From assembly GCA_964643895.1 (NCBI GenBank), contig CAZXUE010000023.1:1-13171 (forward strand): a DNA stretch of 13,171 nucleotides. Reading direction: 5' to 3'. The DNA comes from UBA7683 sp964643895. Its GTDB lineage: Bacteria > Patescibacteriota > Saccharimonadia > Saccharimonadales > UBA7683. The notes beneath the pieces were generated by a model. It was not told the DNA's origin and made no database searches. It worked only from the letters and a program-made list of their open reading frames with translations. Position numbers and translations under genes: made by a program. Positions 1 to 6,636 of the stretch are shown here, in pieces; positions within the stretch are counted from its first letter, which is position 1, and every line of letters begins with the position of its first letter.

Positions 1-693
1 CACGTTGGTAATGGTTCGTAGCAGGCTCTTACAGCGTGCAATCAGCTGCTCTACATCTACAGAGAGGTCCTCTACGAGGTCTTTGTCGTCTTCGTAGAGC
101 TTGAGCAGTTTTCCGCTCAGAAGCTTCTCTAGCGCCGTATTGGTGGGTATCAGCGCGTCGAGGTAGTCATTGAGCTTGCGTTCGTACTCTACCAAAACCG
201 TAATGTCTTTTGGGTTCAGGTTAGTCACATCGCTTGTCACGGCACGCATTTGGCGGTTAATTGAAGCAACCCGACGCTGATACTGCTGTGTAATAGCCTC
301 CATCATGAGTAGAAACAACTTTGCTTGCTGCGTGGTGGCAGTGCGGGTTTTTTCGATAAACGGCTGCCAGAGGCGACCAAGCGAGTCTCTGCTTAATGTC
401 ACCAGGTATTGTTTTCCAAGTGCAAATAGAATTGGCGTGGTAAAGTCGTTAAAATCGTCATCGGTATCAGGCAAGCGAGTAATAAAGTAAATCCACTCCC
501 CTTCTGGCTCTACACGCGGTATCTCATGTGGGTCGACGGCATCTGTTAGAATGTCGGCTTCAAGTCCGAGCGCTACTAATTCAGCCAGCTCTTCTTCAGA
601 GGGTTTCTCGCAACGAACCCAGCTGCCTGGTTGTAACGTTTGGCGCTTTGCAATGCTGGGCCGATGGCTGGTGGCTCGAAGATATGAAATCAT
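1..693 (-). CDS. corA: CorA-family magnesium/divalent-cation transporter, N-terminal part (runs off the window)
   Basis: The reverse strand reads open from ATG at 693 to the window edge, giving 231 residues. The N-terminal region matches the CorA/ZntB cytoplasmic domain: residues 24-34 (GSWVRCEKPSE) followed by EELAELV, then the typical block at about 51-61 (DAVDPHEIPRV) and WIYFITRLP at 67-75. A beta segment follows (YLVTLSRD, 96-103), then long helices (about 120-231) that form the stalk helix leading to the pore. The two C-terminal membrane helices and the GMN selectivity motif would lie beyond the left edge, so transport specificity (Mg2+, Co2+ or Zn2+) cannot be read. An upstream in-frame stop with no other ATG between supports this start. 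No clear SD is present; a sigma70-like promoter lies upstream, overlapping the end of the acyltransferase gene. The family call is firm, the substrate is inferred. Confidence 0.82.
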   Translation of the reverse strand, partial: MISYLRATSHRPSIAKRQTLQPGSWVRCEKPSEEELAELVALGLEADILTDAVDPHEIPRVEPEGEWIYFITRLPDTDDDFNDFTTPILFALGKQYLVTLSRDSLGRLWQPFIEKTRTATTQQAKLFLLMMEAITQQYQRRVASINRQMRAVTSDVTNLNPKDITVLVEYERKLNDYLDALIPTNTALEKLLSGKLLKLYEDDKDLVEDLSVDVEQLIARCKSLLRTITNV

Positions 694-727
694 AGAAATA
701 AAATCCGTACCTAATTGTACAGTAACT

Positions 728-756
728 ATATTAACATAAAATTATTTTCTAGTCAA
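728..756 (-). promoter_or_regulatory. Sigma70-type promoter for the corA-family gene
   Basis: On the reverse strand TTGACT (756-751) is followed after 17 nt by TAATAT (733-728). Transcription would start near 721, giving a leader of about 27 nt before ATG 693. The -35 box overlaps the stop codon of the acyltransferase gene, so corA can be transcribed independently of it. Confidence 0.5.
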
Positions 757-1492
757 TGCCTGTAAGATTTTGATTGGCCATTGTGGTGGCATATTGTAAG
801 TGCCTGCGTAAAGCATCTAGCCCGTCTGCAGCGCCATTTGTGAAAGCCGGACATGTTGTAACATGTAGCGCGATACGCCCTGTAAACCTGCCGGGTGCGT
901 AGGCAACGCCAACTGCAACTGGCAGTATATCATCAGGTGATTGAGCACGGGTAGCGACCTCGACGAGTCCGCGGTTAAGCTCTTGTACTGTACCTGGTTG
1001 ATTGGGTCTTCGTTCTCCTTCGGGGAAGCCAGCAATATGTTCACCCCAATTCTGACGCTCCACAATCGCGTGCAAGAGGCTATCGGTAAGGCCACTTACT
1101 GTAGCTCCGGTTCGATCTTTGGGTCGAAAAGTGGGAATTGCGCCAAGTCCGTCAAGTAAGCGCCGTAGTATAGGATTCATGAATAGACTCTTTTTGGCGA
1201 GAATACGAGAACGACCAATCATCGGGTGCAAGGTTGGCTCGCGTTGTAGCAGGACTGCTGGCAGCACCACGTCCATGGATTTGATGTGCTTAAAAGCAAG
1301 CAGTAACGGTTTATTATTGGCAAGCTGGTCTTTTACGGCTTCTTCGGCGTTCTCATCCCAGGTAATCTGCGGTCTAATAACGGACCCTAAGATCTTATGG
1401 CCAATCTTTGCCAACTGTTTATTGGGAGTTCGCTGGGAATAGTATTCATATAATGCATGGTGATTCTCAGCTGTAACTTCGGGGCGCTTCAT
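749..1492 (-). CDS. PlsC-like 1-acyl-glycerol-3-phosphate acyltransferase family protein
   Basis: The predicted protein has 247 residues and carries the ordered blocks of the PlsC/LPLAT acyltransferase family. The catalytic HX4D is HIKSMD (H69, D74), block II is GAIPTFR (117-123), block III is FPEGER (156-161), which contacts the glycerol-phosphate, and block IV is ILPVAVGV (from about 189). Family members transfer an acyl chain to lysophospholipids at the inner membrane face; the exact acceptor is unknown. No strong membrane segment is obvious, so it may be peripheral. ATG 1492 is chosen over an in-frame TTG at 1522 because the TTG falls in a -35-like box, while an extended -10 lies 7 nt upstream of the ATG. 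The gene sits 55 bp upstream of the corA-family gene on the same strand, but that gene has its own promoter. Family call is strong, substrate inferred. Confidence 0.8.
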   Translation of the reverse strand: MKRPEVTAENHHALYEYYSQRTPNKQLAKIGHKILGSVIRPQITWDENAEEAVKDQLANNKPLLLAFKHIKSMDVVLPAVLLQREPTLHPMIGRSRILAKKSLFMNPILRRLLDGLGAIPTFRPKDRTGATVSGLTDSLLHAIVERQNWGEHIAGFPEGERRPNQPGTVQELNRGLVEVATRAQSPDDILPVAVGVAYAPGRFTGRIALHVTTCPAFTNGAADGLDALRRHLQYATTMANQNLTGID

Positions 1493-1499
1493 GACCCCT

Positions 1500-1527
1500 A
1501 CTATTGCATGTGAGTACGTCAAATCAA
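1500..1527 (-). promoter_or_regulatory. Promoter of the acyltransferase gene (leaderless geometry)
   Basis: On the reverse strand TTGATT (1527-1522) is followed after 16 nt by AATAGT (1505-1500), preceded by TGC as an extended -10. Seven nt separate the -10 from ATG 1492, so the transcript would start at or next to the start codon. This supports ATG 1492 as the start. Confidence 0.42.
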
Positions 1528-1590
1528 AGCATAACCATCTCGGTCGGTAGTAGTGGTTGGTAGCATACGTATGGTGTATAGTAAAACCAC

Positions 1591-1628
1591 CAATTTAAGA
1601 AACAAGGCAACGCGACTTTCTTAAATTG
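1591..1628. repeat. Perfect 12-bp inverted repeat between the acyltransferase and tRNA-Ser
   Basis: CAATTTAAGAAA (1591-1602) is repeated exactly in reverse complement at 1617-1628 (TTTCTTAAATTG), with a 14-nt spacer. The arms are AT-rich and no T-run follows on either strand, so this is not a normal intrinsic terminator. It could be an operator, or a stem in the tRNA precursor if transcription starts upstream. A TATAGT -10-like hexamer (1577-1582) lies just before it on the + strand, without a convincing -35. Confidence 0.55.
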
Positions 1629-1701
1629 AGAAGAGGCATAACGGAATGTGTAGGCTTTTGAGAAGTAGCCCTAAACCGGAACTTGAAGTGAATGCTAACA
1701 C

Positions 1702-1796
<95 letters not shown>

Positions 1797-1800
1797 GGAG

Positions 1801-1833
1801 CGCTCAGACTTTTGTCTGGGCGTTTCTCTTCTT
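1801..1833 (+). terminator. Intrinsic terminator 1 after tRNA-Ser
   Basis: A 9-bp stem (CGCTCAGAC, 1801-1809, with GTCTGGGCG, 1814-1822, one G-U pair) closes a TTTT loop and is followed by a pyrimidine tract rich in T (1823-1833). It lies 9 nt after the tRNA CCA. Confidence 0.8.
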
Positions 1834-1897
1834 GTGAAGCGAAAAGGATTCGGTCCTCAGGTTCGGTGAAGCGAAGCGGAAAAGCACGAAGTGCGCT

Positions 1898-1920
1898 ATC
1901 CCTCCCTCTCCGCCAGGAGA
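1898..1920 (+). repeat. tRNA-Ser 3'-end tail repeat, copy 2
   Basis: Exact 23-nt copy of 1774-1796, including the CCA of the tRNA, but without a tRNA body in front of it: the 5' acceptor strand, D arm and anticodon arm are absent. A second terminator follows. A further remnant, ATCCCTCCC then CCA (2009-2020), stands 111 bp later. The arrangement resembles the rtT repeats after E. coli tyrT, where the 3' tRNA end is tandemly repeated. Confidence 0.85.
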
Positions 1921-1923
1921 AGG

Positions 1924-1961
1924 CTCGGGAAGATCGTTAGATTTTCCCGAGTTTTCTTTTT
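1924..1961 (+). terminator. Intrinsic terminator 2, after the second tRNA tail
   Basis: The stem CTCGGGAA (1924-1931) pairs with TTCCCGAG (1944-1951) around a 12-nt loop and is followed by TTTTCTTTTT (1952-1961). Its stem sequence is unrelated to terminator 1, although both follow the same tRNA tail at a similar distance. Confidence 0.8.
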
Positions 1962-2063
1962 GTTGAAGAAAAAGGTATTTGAACCCGTTGGTTCGATCAC
2001 AAGCGTTTATCCCTCCCCCAATATACTGAGAAATAGAGACGCTTGTTAATGCGTTGAGTATTC

Positions 2064-2091
2064 TTGGCGTTGAGAAGGCTTTGTTGATACT
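2064..2091 (+). promoter_or_regulatory. Promoter of the 2100-2486 gene (leaderless geometry)
   Basis: TTGGCG (2064-2069), 16 nt, then GATACT (2086-2091). The ATG lies 8 nt after the -10, so transcription would begin at about the start codon. No Shine-Dalgarno sequence is visible. Confidence 0.4.
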
Positions 2092-2099
2092 CTTTAAAT

Positions 2100-2486
2100 A
2101 TGAATCGCCGTCTCACGTTGTTGCCGTCGCCTGAACCTTCGGTGCAGGCTAGAGAAGATTACGTGCCTACAATAGCGCAACAACGAGTGCGTGAAGTGGG
2201 TAGATGGGCGGCGTACGTGCTAATTGATTGGCCGGCAGGTGTCGAGAGGCATCCGAGTATCGACCTGCGTCTCTTGAAAGAGCTGGGCCGAGTTTGCGGT
2301 GTTGATAATCGGGTTGATGAACACCTCGGTGTAATGTACGCACTACAGGGTGAGGACATTGATGCTGCCGAGCAAGATGCCGAAGAAGTTCTCCTAAATG
2401 CTCTTGATTGGCTGGGTCTTGAACGTTCGGCAGTTCGTTACTGTGAACTTGTGGCTTTGCCAATATCGTCAGATAATGAAGTTTAA
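2100..2486 (+). CDS. Small acidic protein of unknown function
   Basis: A 128-residue soluble protein that I do not recognise. After a proline-rich, basic N-terminus (residues 1-20) it appears largely helical. The C-terminal half is strongly acidic, with a Glu/Asp-rich stretch at about 84-97 (GEDIDAAEQDAEE), and it ends in a short acidic tail. There is no signal peptide, membrane segment or cysteine motif. It follows the tRNA-Ser tail region and converges on the metallophosphoesterase gene, ending 61 bp from it with no strong terminator between. A promoter with a -10 box 8 nt before the ATG argues that the gene is expressed. Its reading frame is longer and more protein-like than the antisense frames. 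Function cannot be assigned. Confidence 0.62.
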   Translation: MNRRLTLLPSPEPSVQAREDYVPTIAQQRVREVGRWAAYVLIDWPAGVERHPSIDLRLLKELGRVCGVDNRVDEHLGVMYALQGEDIDAAEQDAEEVLLNALDWLGLERSAVRYCELVALPISSDNEV

Positions 2487-2547
2487 TGGTGATCTCTGAC
2501 GAGCTACTTGCTAGGTGTGTGAAAAATTAAGCCTTTTCAGTCCCGTC

Positions 2548-4116
2548 TTAAAGATTTTCAAATGATACCGGCTCTAACTTTGCGGTCTGATCTGGTGATA
2601 TAGTAACTCTCCACACTTCCTGTAGCTCGCCATTTTGGGTGTATACATCAAAGTAGAACACGGCGGGCGCACGCAGTTTGTTGACGCTGATAGCGCCGTC
2701 TTCTACGCCTCCAGAGGTGCCGGCTGTAAAGATGAGCCCTCCTCTGTCATCTTGTCGAGGGAGCAACAGCGTAGATTCTTTATGAGTATGGCCGGAGAAG
2801 CCGTAGGTTGCGCAGCCAGCATCAATAATAGGCCGGATACTGCCGTTTGCATGACCGAGCGCTATCAGTGGCTGCTCTGCCGCACAAGCGGTACCGAGAA
2901 GCTCTACACCCATTTGGCGTGAAATTCTGCTGTTATAACGCTCGGTTTTGCCAAAAACAGAGTAATTTGGGTCAGGTATGCCAACGAAACGTAGTCCACC
3001 AACTTCTTGAATAGTGCCATCCACAACAGTAAAACCGTTTGCTGCAAACACTCTGCGCAGTTCGGGCCCATCATGGTTTCCGGGTGCGACAATGCGTAGC
3101 TCGGGCATATTTTTTGCCATCTGCTCTACGCAGATCTTATCGATAGGAGTACCGCCAATTGCTACATCGCCAGTTGTAACCCAGATTGTGGCCCCGGCAG
3201 CTTCGGCACTCCTGGTGAACACCGTATTCATACCCATATTGCAGTGCTCGTCGCTGGTGCGAATGACTATGATTGGATCTCGGTGCCTCTCAGATATCGC
3301 CATAAACTCTCTGTCGGTTTCAATCATGTCTACTGCGTTTTCTGCCGCCCGTTCGTAGTACCGATCATAGTCGGCTCGATAGTCGATGAGCTCTCGTATG
3401 CCCATAACCGCGTACCGCAAGTATGCTCCCTTGGTTTCGAGCCCCTCAAGGGGTGTATTCACAAAGAGGTCATGAGTTGTGTCCCACCCCGAGGAAGCTT
3501 CCTGCTCCTGAAGTGAAAACGGGGCTATGTTTAAAATCAGTGCCATGCTAAACGGTACTGCCCAGGTCTTTCTCTGTCGCATGCGGTCCGTAAGTTCCTG
3601 CCTTCTTTGTGGGCCAATAACAGTAAAGAGGCCGCCATAAAAGGCGGCAGACCCAAGTGTTAAAAGACCGAGTTGTTTTACCACATCATCTTTTACTTTC
3701 TGAGCACTATCTTCTACCCCCATGTAGAGCTGGGCAAGTTGCCGAAGTGTCTCTTCATCCGGGTTTTTATTTACATCAAGGATATCTGGTAGTCGTTCCT
3801 CTGTTGCACTTTGTGTTGGCACTTCGCCAAGATCTATCTCGATACCGAGCGGTAAACCAGAGGTTTTCCGGAGCGGTAAACGGCCAGACCCAAACCCGCC
3901 AGAATCAACCTCGGTATACGGGTCAAGTGTTACTGCAACTTCACAACGGTGAGGTCCACACTCAGTTTCGGCCGGGAATACCTGCATCGCCGCGGGCGCA
4001 GTTGCTGCACTTAAAGCGCCCAAAGCAAGCAGATTTCGGGTCCACCGCCTTATTCCCCTATGAGGCTCGGGGTACCACTGATATTCCGACACATATACCT
4101 CTGCCCACCGCTTCAC
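2548..4116 (-). CDS. Membrane-anchored calcineurin-like metallophosphoesterase
   Basis: The protein has 522 residues and starts at GTG 4116, because an in-frame TAG lies 18 nt upstream with no ATG between. The C-terminal domain has all five metallophosphoesterase motifs: DEH (D289, H291), GD (316-317), GNHD (346-349), GH (421-422) and GHTH (442-445), the ligands of the dinuclear metal centre. Three hydrophobic segments precede it, at about 27-45, 150-167 and 185-201. Arginine-rich N-terminal residues (RRWTR) and the loop RRQELTDRMRQRK between the second and third segments suggest, by the positive-inside rule, that the catalytic domain faces outward. The region 46-149 would then also be external. 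The substrate is unknown; family members hydrolyse phosphomono- or diesters. It is divergent from the HIT gene and shares its promoter region. Confidence 0.85.
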   Translation of the reverse strand: MKRWAEVYVSEYQWYPEPHRGIRRWTRNLLALGALSAATAPAAMQVFPAETECGPHRCEVAVTLDPYTEVDSGGFGSGRLPLRKTSGLPLGIEIDLGEVPTQSATEERLPDILDVNKNPDEETLRQLAQLYMGVEDSAQKVKDDVVKQLGLLTLGSAAFYGGLFTVIGPQRRQELTDRMRQRKTWAVPFSMALILNIAPFSLQEQEASSGWDTTHDLFVNTPLEGLETKGAYLRYAVMGIRELIDYRADYDRYYERAAENAVDMIETDREFMAISERHRDPIIVIRTSDEHCNMGMNTVFTRSAEAAGATIWVTTGDVAIGGTPIDKICVEQMAKNMPELRIVAPGNHDGPELRRVFAANGFTVVDGTIQEVGGLRFVGIPDPNYSVFGKTERYNSRISRQMGVELLGTACAAEQPLIALGHANGSIRPIIDAGCATYGFSGHTHKESTLLLPRQDDRGGLIFTAGTSGGVEDGAISVNKLRAPAVFYFDVYTQNGELQEVWRVTISPDQTAKLEPVSFENL

Positions 4117-4133
4117 GTTTGTATTCTTGTTCT

Positions 4134-4162
4134 AGTATGAAGAAAGATCGCGCATTTTTGAA
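4134..4162 (-). promoter_or_regulatory. Promoter of the metallophosphoesterase gene
   Basis: On the reverse strand TTCAAA (4162-4157), 17 nt, CATACT (4139-4134). Transcription would start near 4127, about 10 nt before the GTG. Its -35 overlaps the -35 of the divergent HIT promoter, so the two polymerases would compete for the same DNA. Confidence 0.35.
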
Positions 4163-4186
4163 GCGTTAGTTCTCGACTGCTACAAT
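4158..4186 (+). promoter_or_regulatory. Promoter of the HIT gene (leaderless geometry)
   Basis: TTGAAG (4158-4163), 17 nt, TACAAT (4181-4186). The ATG at 4194 is 7 nt further, so the predicted transcript begins at the start codon. There is no Shine-Dalgarno sequence. Confidence 0.6.
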
Positions 4187-4193
4187 AAAACGT

Positions 4194-4592
4194 ATGCAAG
4201 ATTCAATTTTCACGAAGATTATTAAAGGTGAAATCCCTTGTCATAAGGTCTATGAAGATGAACACACATTGGCCTTTATGGATATCAATCCTGCCCAGCC
4301 GGGTCATGTGGTGGTAGTCCCGAAGGTGCAAGTTGATTCTATCTGGGATCTTGAAAAAGGTGCGTATCAAGCACTTATGAACACTGTTCAGAAAGTCGGT
4401 CAACAGATGAGAAATGTGTTTGCCGATAAAGCTCGAGTAGGGGTGATTGTAGAAGGTTTCGGTGTTGCTAATCATGCTCACGTGAACGTGTTTCCATTCA
4501 GCTCACCGCAAGAACTGCGCCACTTACCGCCAGAAGACAGAGAGCCAGATCACGCAGCCCTGGCCGAAATAGCGCAAAAACTCGCATTCTAA
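4194..4592 (+). CDS. HIT (histidine triad) family nucleotide-binding protein with an altered triad
   Basis: A 132-residue protein, a normal length for the Hint branch of the HIT family. It opens with the typical IFTKIIKGEIPCHKVYED (5-22). It then has LAFMDINPAQPGHVVVVPK (26-44), the nucleotide-binding strand region. The triad is HAHVNVFP (94-101). Compared with the family pattern H-x-H-x-H, the first and middle histidines (H94, H96) are kept. The middle one is the nucleophile in characterised members, while the third is Asn98. Family members hydrolyse nucleoside phosphoramidates or dinucleotides; activity here is inferred and may be altered. The promoter spacing fixes ATG 4194. It is a single-gene unit, convergent with the Mur ligase gene. 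Confidence 0.9.
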   Translation: MQDSIFTKIIKGEIPCHKVYEDEHTLAFMDINPAQPGHVVVVPKVQVDSIWDLEKGAYQALMNTVQKVGQQMRNVFADKARVGVIVEGFGVANHAHVNVFPFSSPQELRHLPPEDREPDHAALAEIAQKLAF

Positions 4593-4606
4593 CCGTACAA
4601 TATCAG

Positions 4607-4629
4607 GGGGACTTAGATGACAAGACCCC
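4607..4629. terminator. Hairpin between convergent HIT and Mur ligase genes (possible bidirectional terminator)
   Basis: GGGG-A-CTT (4607-4614) and AAG-A-CCCC (4622-4629) form a stem of 4 + 3 bp around an A-A mismatch with a 7-nt loop. No strong T-run follows on either strand. A second weak stem AGCTT/GAGCT (4638-4654) is followed by a T-rich stretch inside the end of the Mur ligase gene. The position between gene ends suggests termination; the sequence alone is weak. Confidence 0.35.
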
Positions 4630-4652
4630 AGATTAAAAGCTTCTTGAGCGAG

Positions 4653-5945
4653 CTATGTTTTTAATAGTTTCTTCACTATCTCAACATCGTTCCAGCGGAC
4701 CCGTTTGCCGGCAATAATGCGGTATTGTTCGTGACCGAGGCCTGTTATAAGCACTAGATCGCCTTTTTTGGCATTCTCTAACGCATGGTGAATGGCCTTC
4801 TTGCGATCAGCAATCTCAACGACCTCTGTTTTTTTACCGCGCGCAGGCTTCATGCCAGCCCGGATTTCGTTGCGAATCTGTGCGGGATTTTCGGAATAAG
4901 ATTCCTCATCGGTGAGAACCACATTGTCAGCTTGTTTCATCGCAATAGCTCCCATCACAGGTCGTTTGCCTCGATCTCTGTCACCACAAGCGCCAAATAC
5001 AAGCCATAACCTGCCACTTTTTTGCACTAATCCCCTTCCAGCCACTAACACTTTTTCTAGTCCGTCTGGTGTATGAGCGTAATCTACCACTACCCGAAAC
5101 GGTTTTTTTATCGGCACTTCCTCAAGTCTTCCCGAAACACTCTTTAATGCCTCTATACCCTTTTCCGCCTGCTCTTCTTTTAATCCAAGCGCAATCGCTG
5201 CCCCGGCGGCGGCCCCAGAATTGAGCGCATTGTACTCCCCCGCTAATGCAGATGAAACCACCGATTTCCCGTTTGCAAAACCAAGCGTAAAGCTGCTACC
5301 CGCCTTGGTGGCCTTATAGTCAGTAACCGTAATATCTGCCTTGCTAGTTCCGTAGGTGATGACGGTACTTTTTACCTGATCGGCCTTCGTTTTGTAGAAC
5401 TTAAACCACGAATCATCTTTATTCAAGATGCTGTATTTTGGCTGGAGCTTCCAGAGTTGCGCCTTTGCCTCGGCATATTTTTCCATAGTTTTGTGGTAGT
5501 CCAGATGATCTTGAGTGAGGTTTGTCATCACGGCTACCTCGCAAGGAATGCCAAAGAGGCGGTGTTGATCGAGTGCTTGGCTGGTGGCCTCTAAAATAAC
5601 AAAATCCACCTGATTGGCTTTAAAATCTGCAAGGTATCGACGAAGTAACACTGGTTCAATGGCGGTCATATTGGTGTCGTTAATCTGCACCCGCTCGTTA
5701 ATACGAAATTCAGCGGTTGAGAGCATCCCAACCGAATATCCAGCACTGCGCAGAATCGAGAACAGATAATGCGCGGTCGTGGTTTTGCCGTTGGTGCCGG
5801 TAATCATGACGACACGCATGCCTTTTGCGGGCCAAAAAAAGCGAGCGTTGGCATAGCTGGCACGTGCTAGGCGGTACTCGCTTTCAATAGAACGCAACAG
5901 TTTGCCAGAGAGTACTTTACGCACAACTTTTTTAGGATTTACCAT
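4653..5945 (-). CDS. murE: MurE-like UDP-N-acetylmuramyl-peptide ligase lacking the N-terminal UDP-binding domain
   Basis: A 430-residue Mur ligase. Visible MurE landmarks are the P-loop GTNGKTT (50-56), NMTAIEPVLLRRYL (92-105) and EATSQAL (119-125). There are also TNLTQDHLDYH (141-151), the lysine expected to be carbamylated (K161), VDYAHTPDGLEKVL (287-300), FGACGDRDRGKRPVMG (317-332) and GLGHEQY (402-408). It joins the third peptide residue to UDP-MurNAc-dipeptide using ATP, in the cytoplasm. Only about 45 residues precede the P-loop, compared with about 100 in classical MurE, so domain 1 is essentially missing. The DNPR diaminopimelate signature is replaced by ENPA (352-355); Ala in that place is also seen in lysine-type enzymes, so the substrate is uncertain. 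An extended -10 seven nt before ATG 5945 supports this start over a lost upstream portion. Confidence 0.85.
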   Translation of the reverse strand: MVNPKKVVRKVLSGKLLRSIESEYRLARASYANARFFWPAKGMRVVMITGTNGKTTTAHYLFSILRSAGYSVGMLSTAEFRINERVQINDTNMTAIEPVLLRRYLADFKANQVDFVILEATSQALDQHRLFGIPCEVAVMTNLTQDHLDYHKTMEKYAEAKAQLWKLQPKYSILNKDDSWFKFYKTKADQVKSTVITYGTSKADITVTDYKATKAGSSFTLGFANGKSVVSSALAGEYNALNSGAAAGAAIALGLKEEQAEKGIEALKSVSGRLEEVPIKKPFRVVVDYAHTPDGLEKVLVAGRGLVQKSGRLWLVFGACGDRDRGKRPVMGAIAMKQADNVVLTDEESYSENPAQIRNEIRAGMKPARGKKTEVVEIADRKKAIHHALENAKKGDLVLITGLGHEQYRIIAGKRVRWNDVEIVKKLLKT

Positions 5946-5952
5946 AGCGGCT

Positions 5953-5961
5953 ATTATACCA
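5953..5961 (-). promoter_or_regulatory. Extended -10 promoter of the Mur ligase gene (leaderless geometry)
   Basis: TGGTATAAT on the reverse strand (5961-5953) is a perfect extended -10. The -35 region is poor, as usual for this class. ATG 5945 follows after 7 nt, predicting a leaderless mRNA. Confidence 0.65.
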
Positions 5962-6001
5962 TCTGATTACTGCTCATCAGTAGCATGCGTTTTCCCTAGA
6001 G

Positions 6002-6592
6002 TCAAAGCTCTTCGGGTCGCCATACTCCCAACATCATGGCGTGTGGTGAGCTATATCCAAACGCCTTGACGCCAATTGCGCCAGCCCGTCGAACCTTTTC
6101 TAGCAACTGCTGCATACGCCAGCTTCTCACTGGATAGCCGGCAGCATAAAACGCCGGCGCATGCTCTGGCGATCGATCATAACGCTCCGTGCTTATTGCG
6201 TCTAGTATGAACGCTTGTACTTCACCAGCAAGAGTATCGATCTCATCTGGTTCGGCATACGTCGTGACACAGGAGACCACATCATTCACACAAAGATGTT
6301 CAGTTGTCTGGATCCACCGTCTTCCTGCCAACTCTTGAGGCAGATAAAGTACACTATGCACGTACTGGACACCGCCCACAGTTTCTGTGGGTTTTACAAA
6401 AGCTAGTTGCTGCAAATGGCCATCTGCGAATTCAGCTCTTGCCCAAGGTGTATTTGCGGCTGCAGCTCCCTCGCTGCGTATCTCACGAAACGTAATTTCA
6501 CCAGCCTCCATACCGCCGCAAAGTTGTGTGTGCAGATCTTCTAGGTAGTACGTAAGTCCATCTGGTGTTATGAACCCGCCAATCTCTGACAT
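6002..6592 (-). CDS. Protein of unknown function divergent from tsaD
   Basis: The predicted protein has 196 residues from ATG 6592, which I do not recognise. It looks soluble, with alternating strands and helices and no signal peptide or membrane segment. A Trp/Tyr-containing start (GFITPDGLTYYLEDLHTQL) leads to a central part with two cysteines (LCVNDVVSC, about 102-110) and a helical, basic C-terminal part (WRMQQLLEKVRRAGAIG). The open frame extends upstream to 6841, but that part lies antisense to the conserved start of tsaD. The -10-like TATTCT six nt before ATG 6592 also argues for the shorter form. It ends 56 bp upstream of the Mur ligase start on the same strand; that gene has its own promoter. 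Expression by a promoter overlapping that of tsaD may link the two; function unknown. Confidence 0.62.
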   Translation of the reverse strand: MSEIGGFITPDGLTYYLEDLHTQLCGGMEAGEITFREIRSEGAAAANTPWARAEFADGHLQQLAFVKPTETVGGVQYVHSVLYLPQELAGRRWIQTTEHLCVNDVVSCVTTYAEPDEIDTLAGEVQAFILDAISTERYDRSPEHAPAFYAAGYPVRSWRMQQLLEKVRRAGAIGVKAFGYSSPHAMMLGVWRPEEL

Positions 6593-6598
6593 GTCAGT

Positions 6599-6629
6599 AG
6601 AATACGCCACTTTTTGCGTGCTGTATACT
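6599..6629. promoter_or_regulatory. Overlapping divergent promoters of tsaD and the 6002-6592 gene
   Basis: Leftward: TATACA (6627-6622), 17 nt, TATTCT (6604-6599), then 6 nt to ATG 6592. Rightward: TATACT (6624-6629), then 7 nt to ATG 6637, with a weak -35. The leftward -35 and the rightward -10 occupy the same bases, so binding at one should exclude the other. Only 44 bp separate the two start codons. Confidence 0.5.
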
Positions 6630-6636
6630 ATTTTTG

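Noticed and set aside
1493..1522. TTG start at 1522 for the acyltransferase
   Set aside because: The TTG overlaps a -35-like box, and an extended -10 lies between it and ATG 1492; the extra ten residues add no family feature.
3657..4169. 170-codon open frame on the + strand inside the metallophosphoesterase gene
   Set aside because: Antisense shadow of a gene with clear conserved motifs; low-complexity His/Gln/Leu-rich product.
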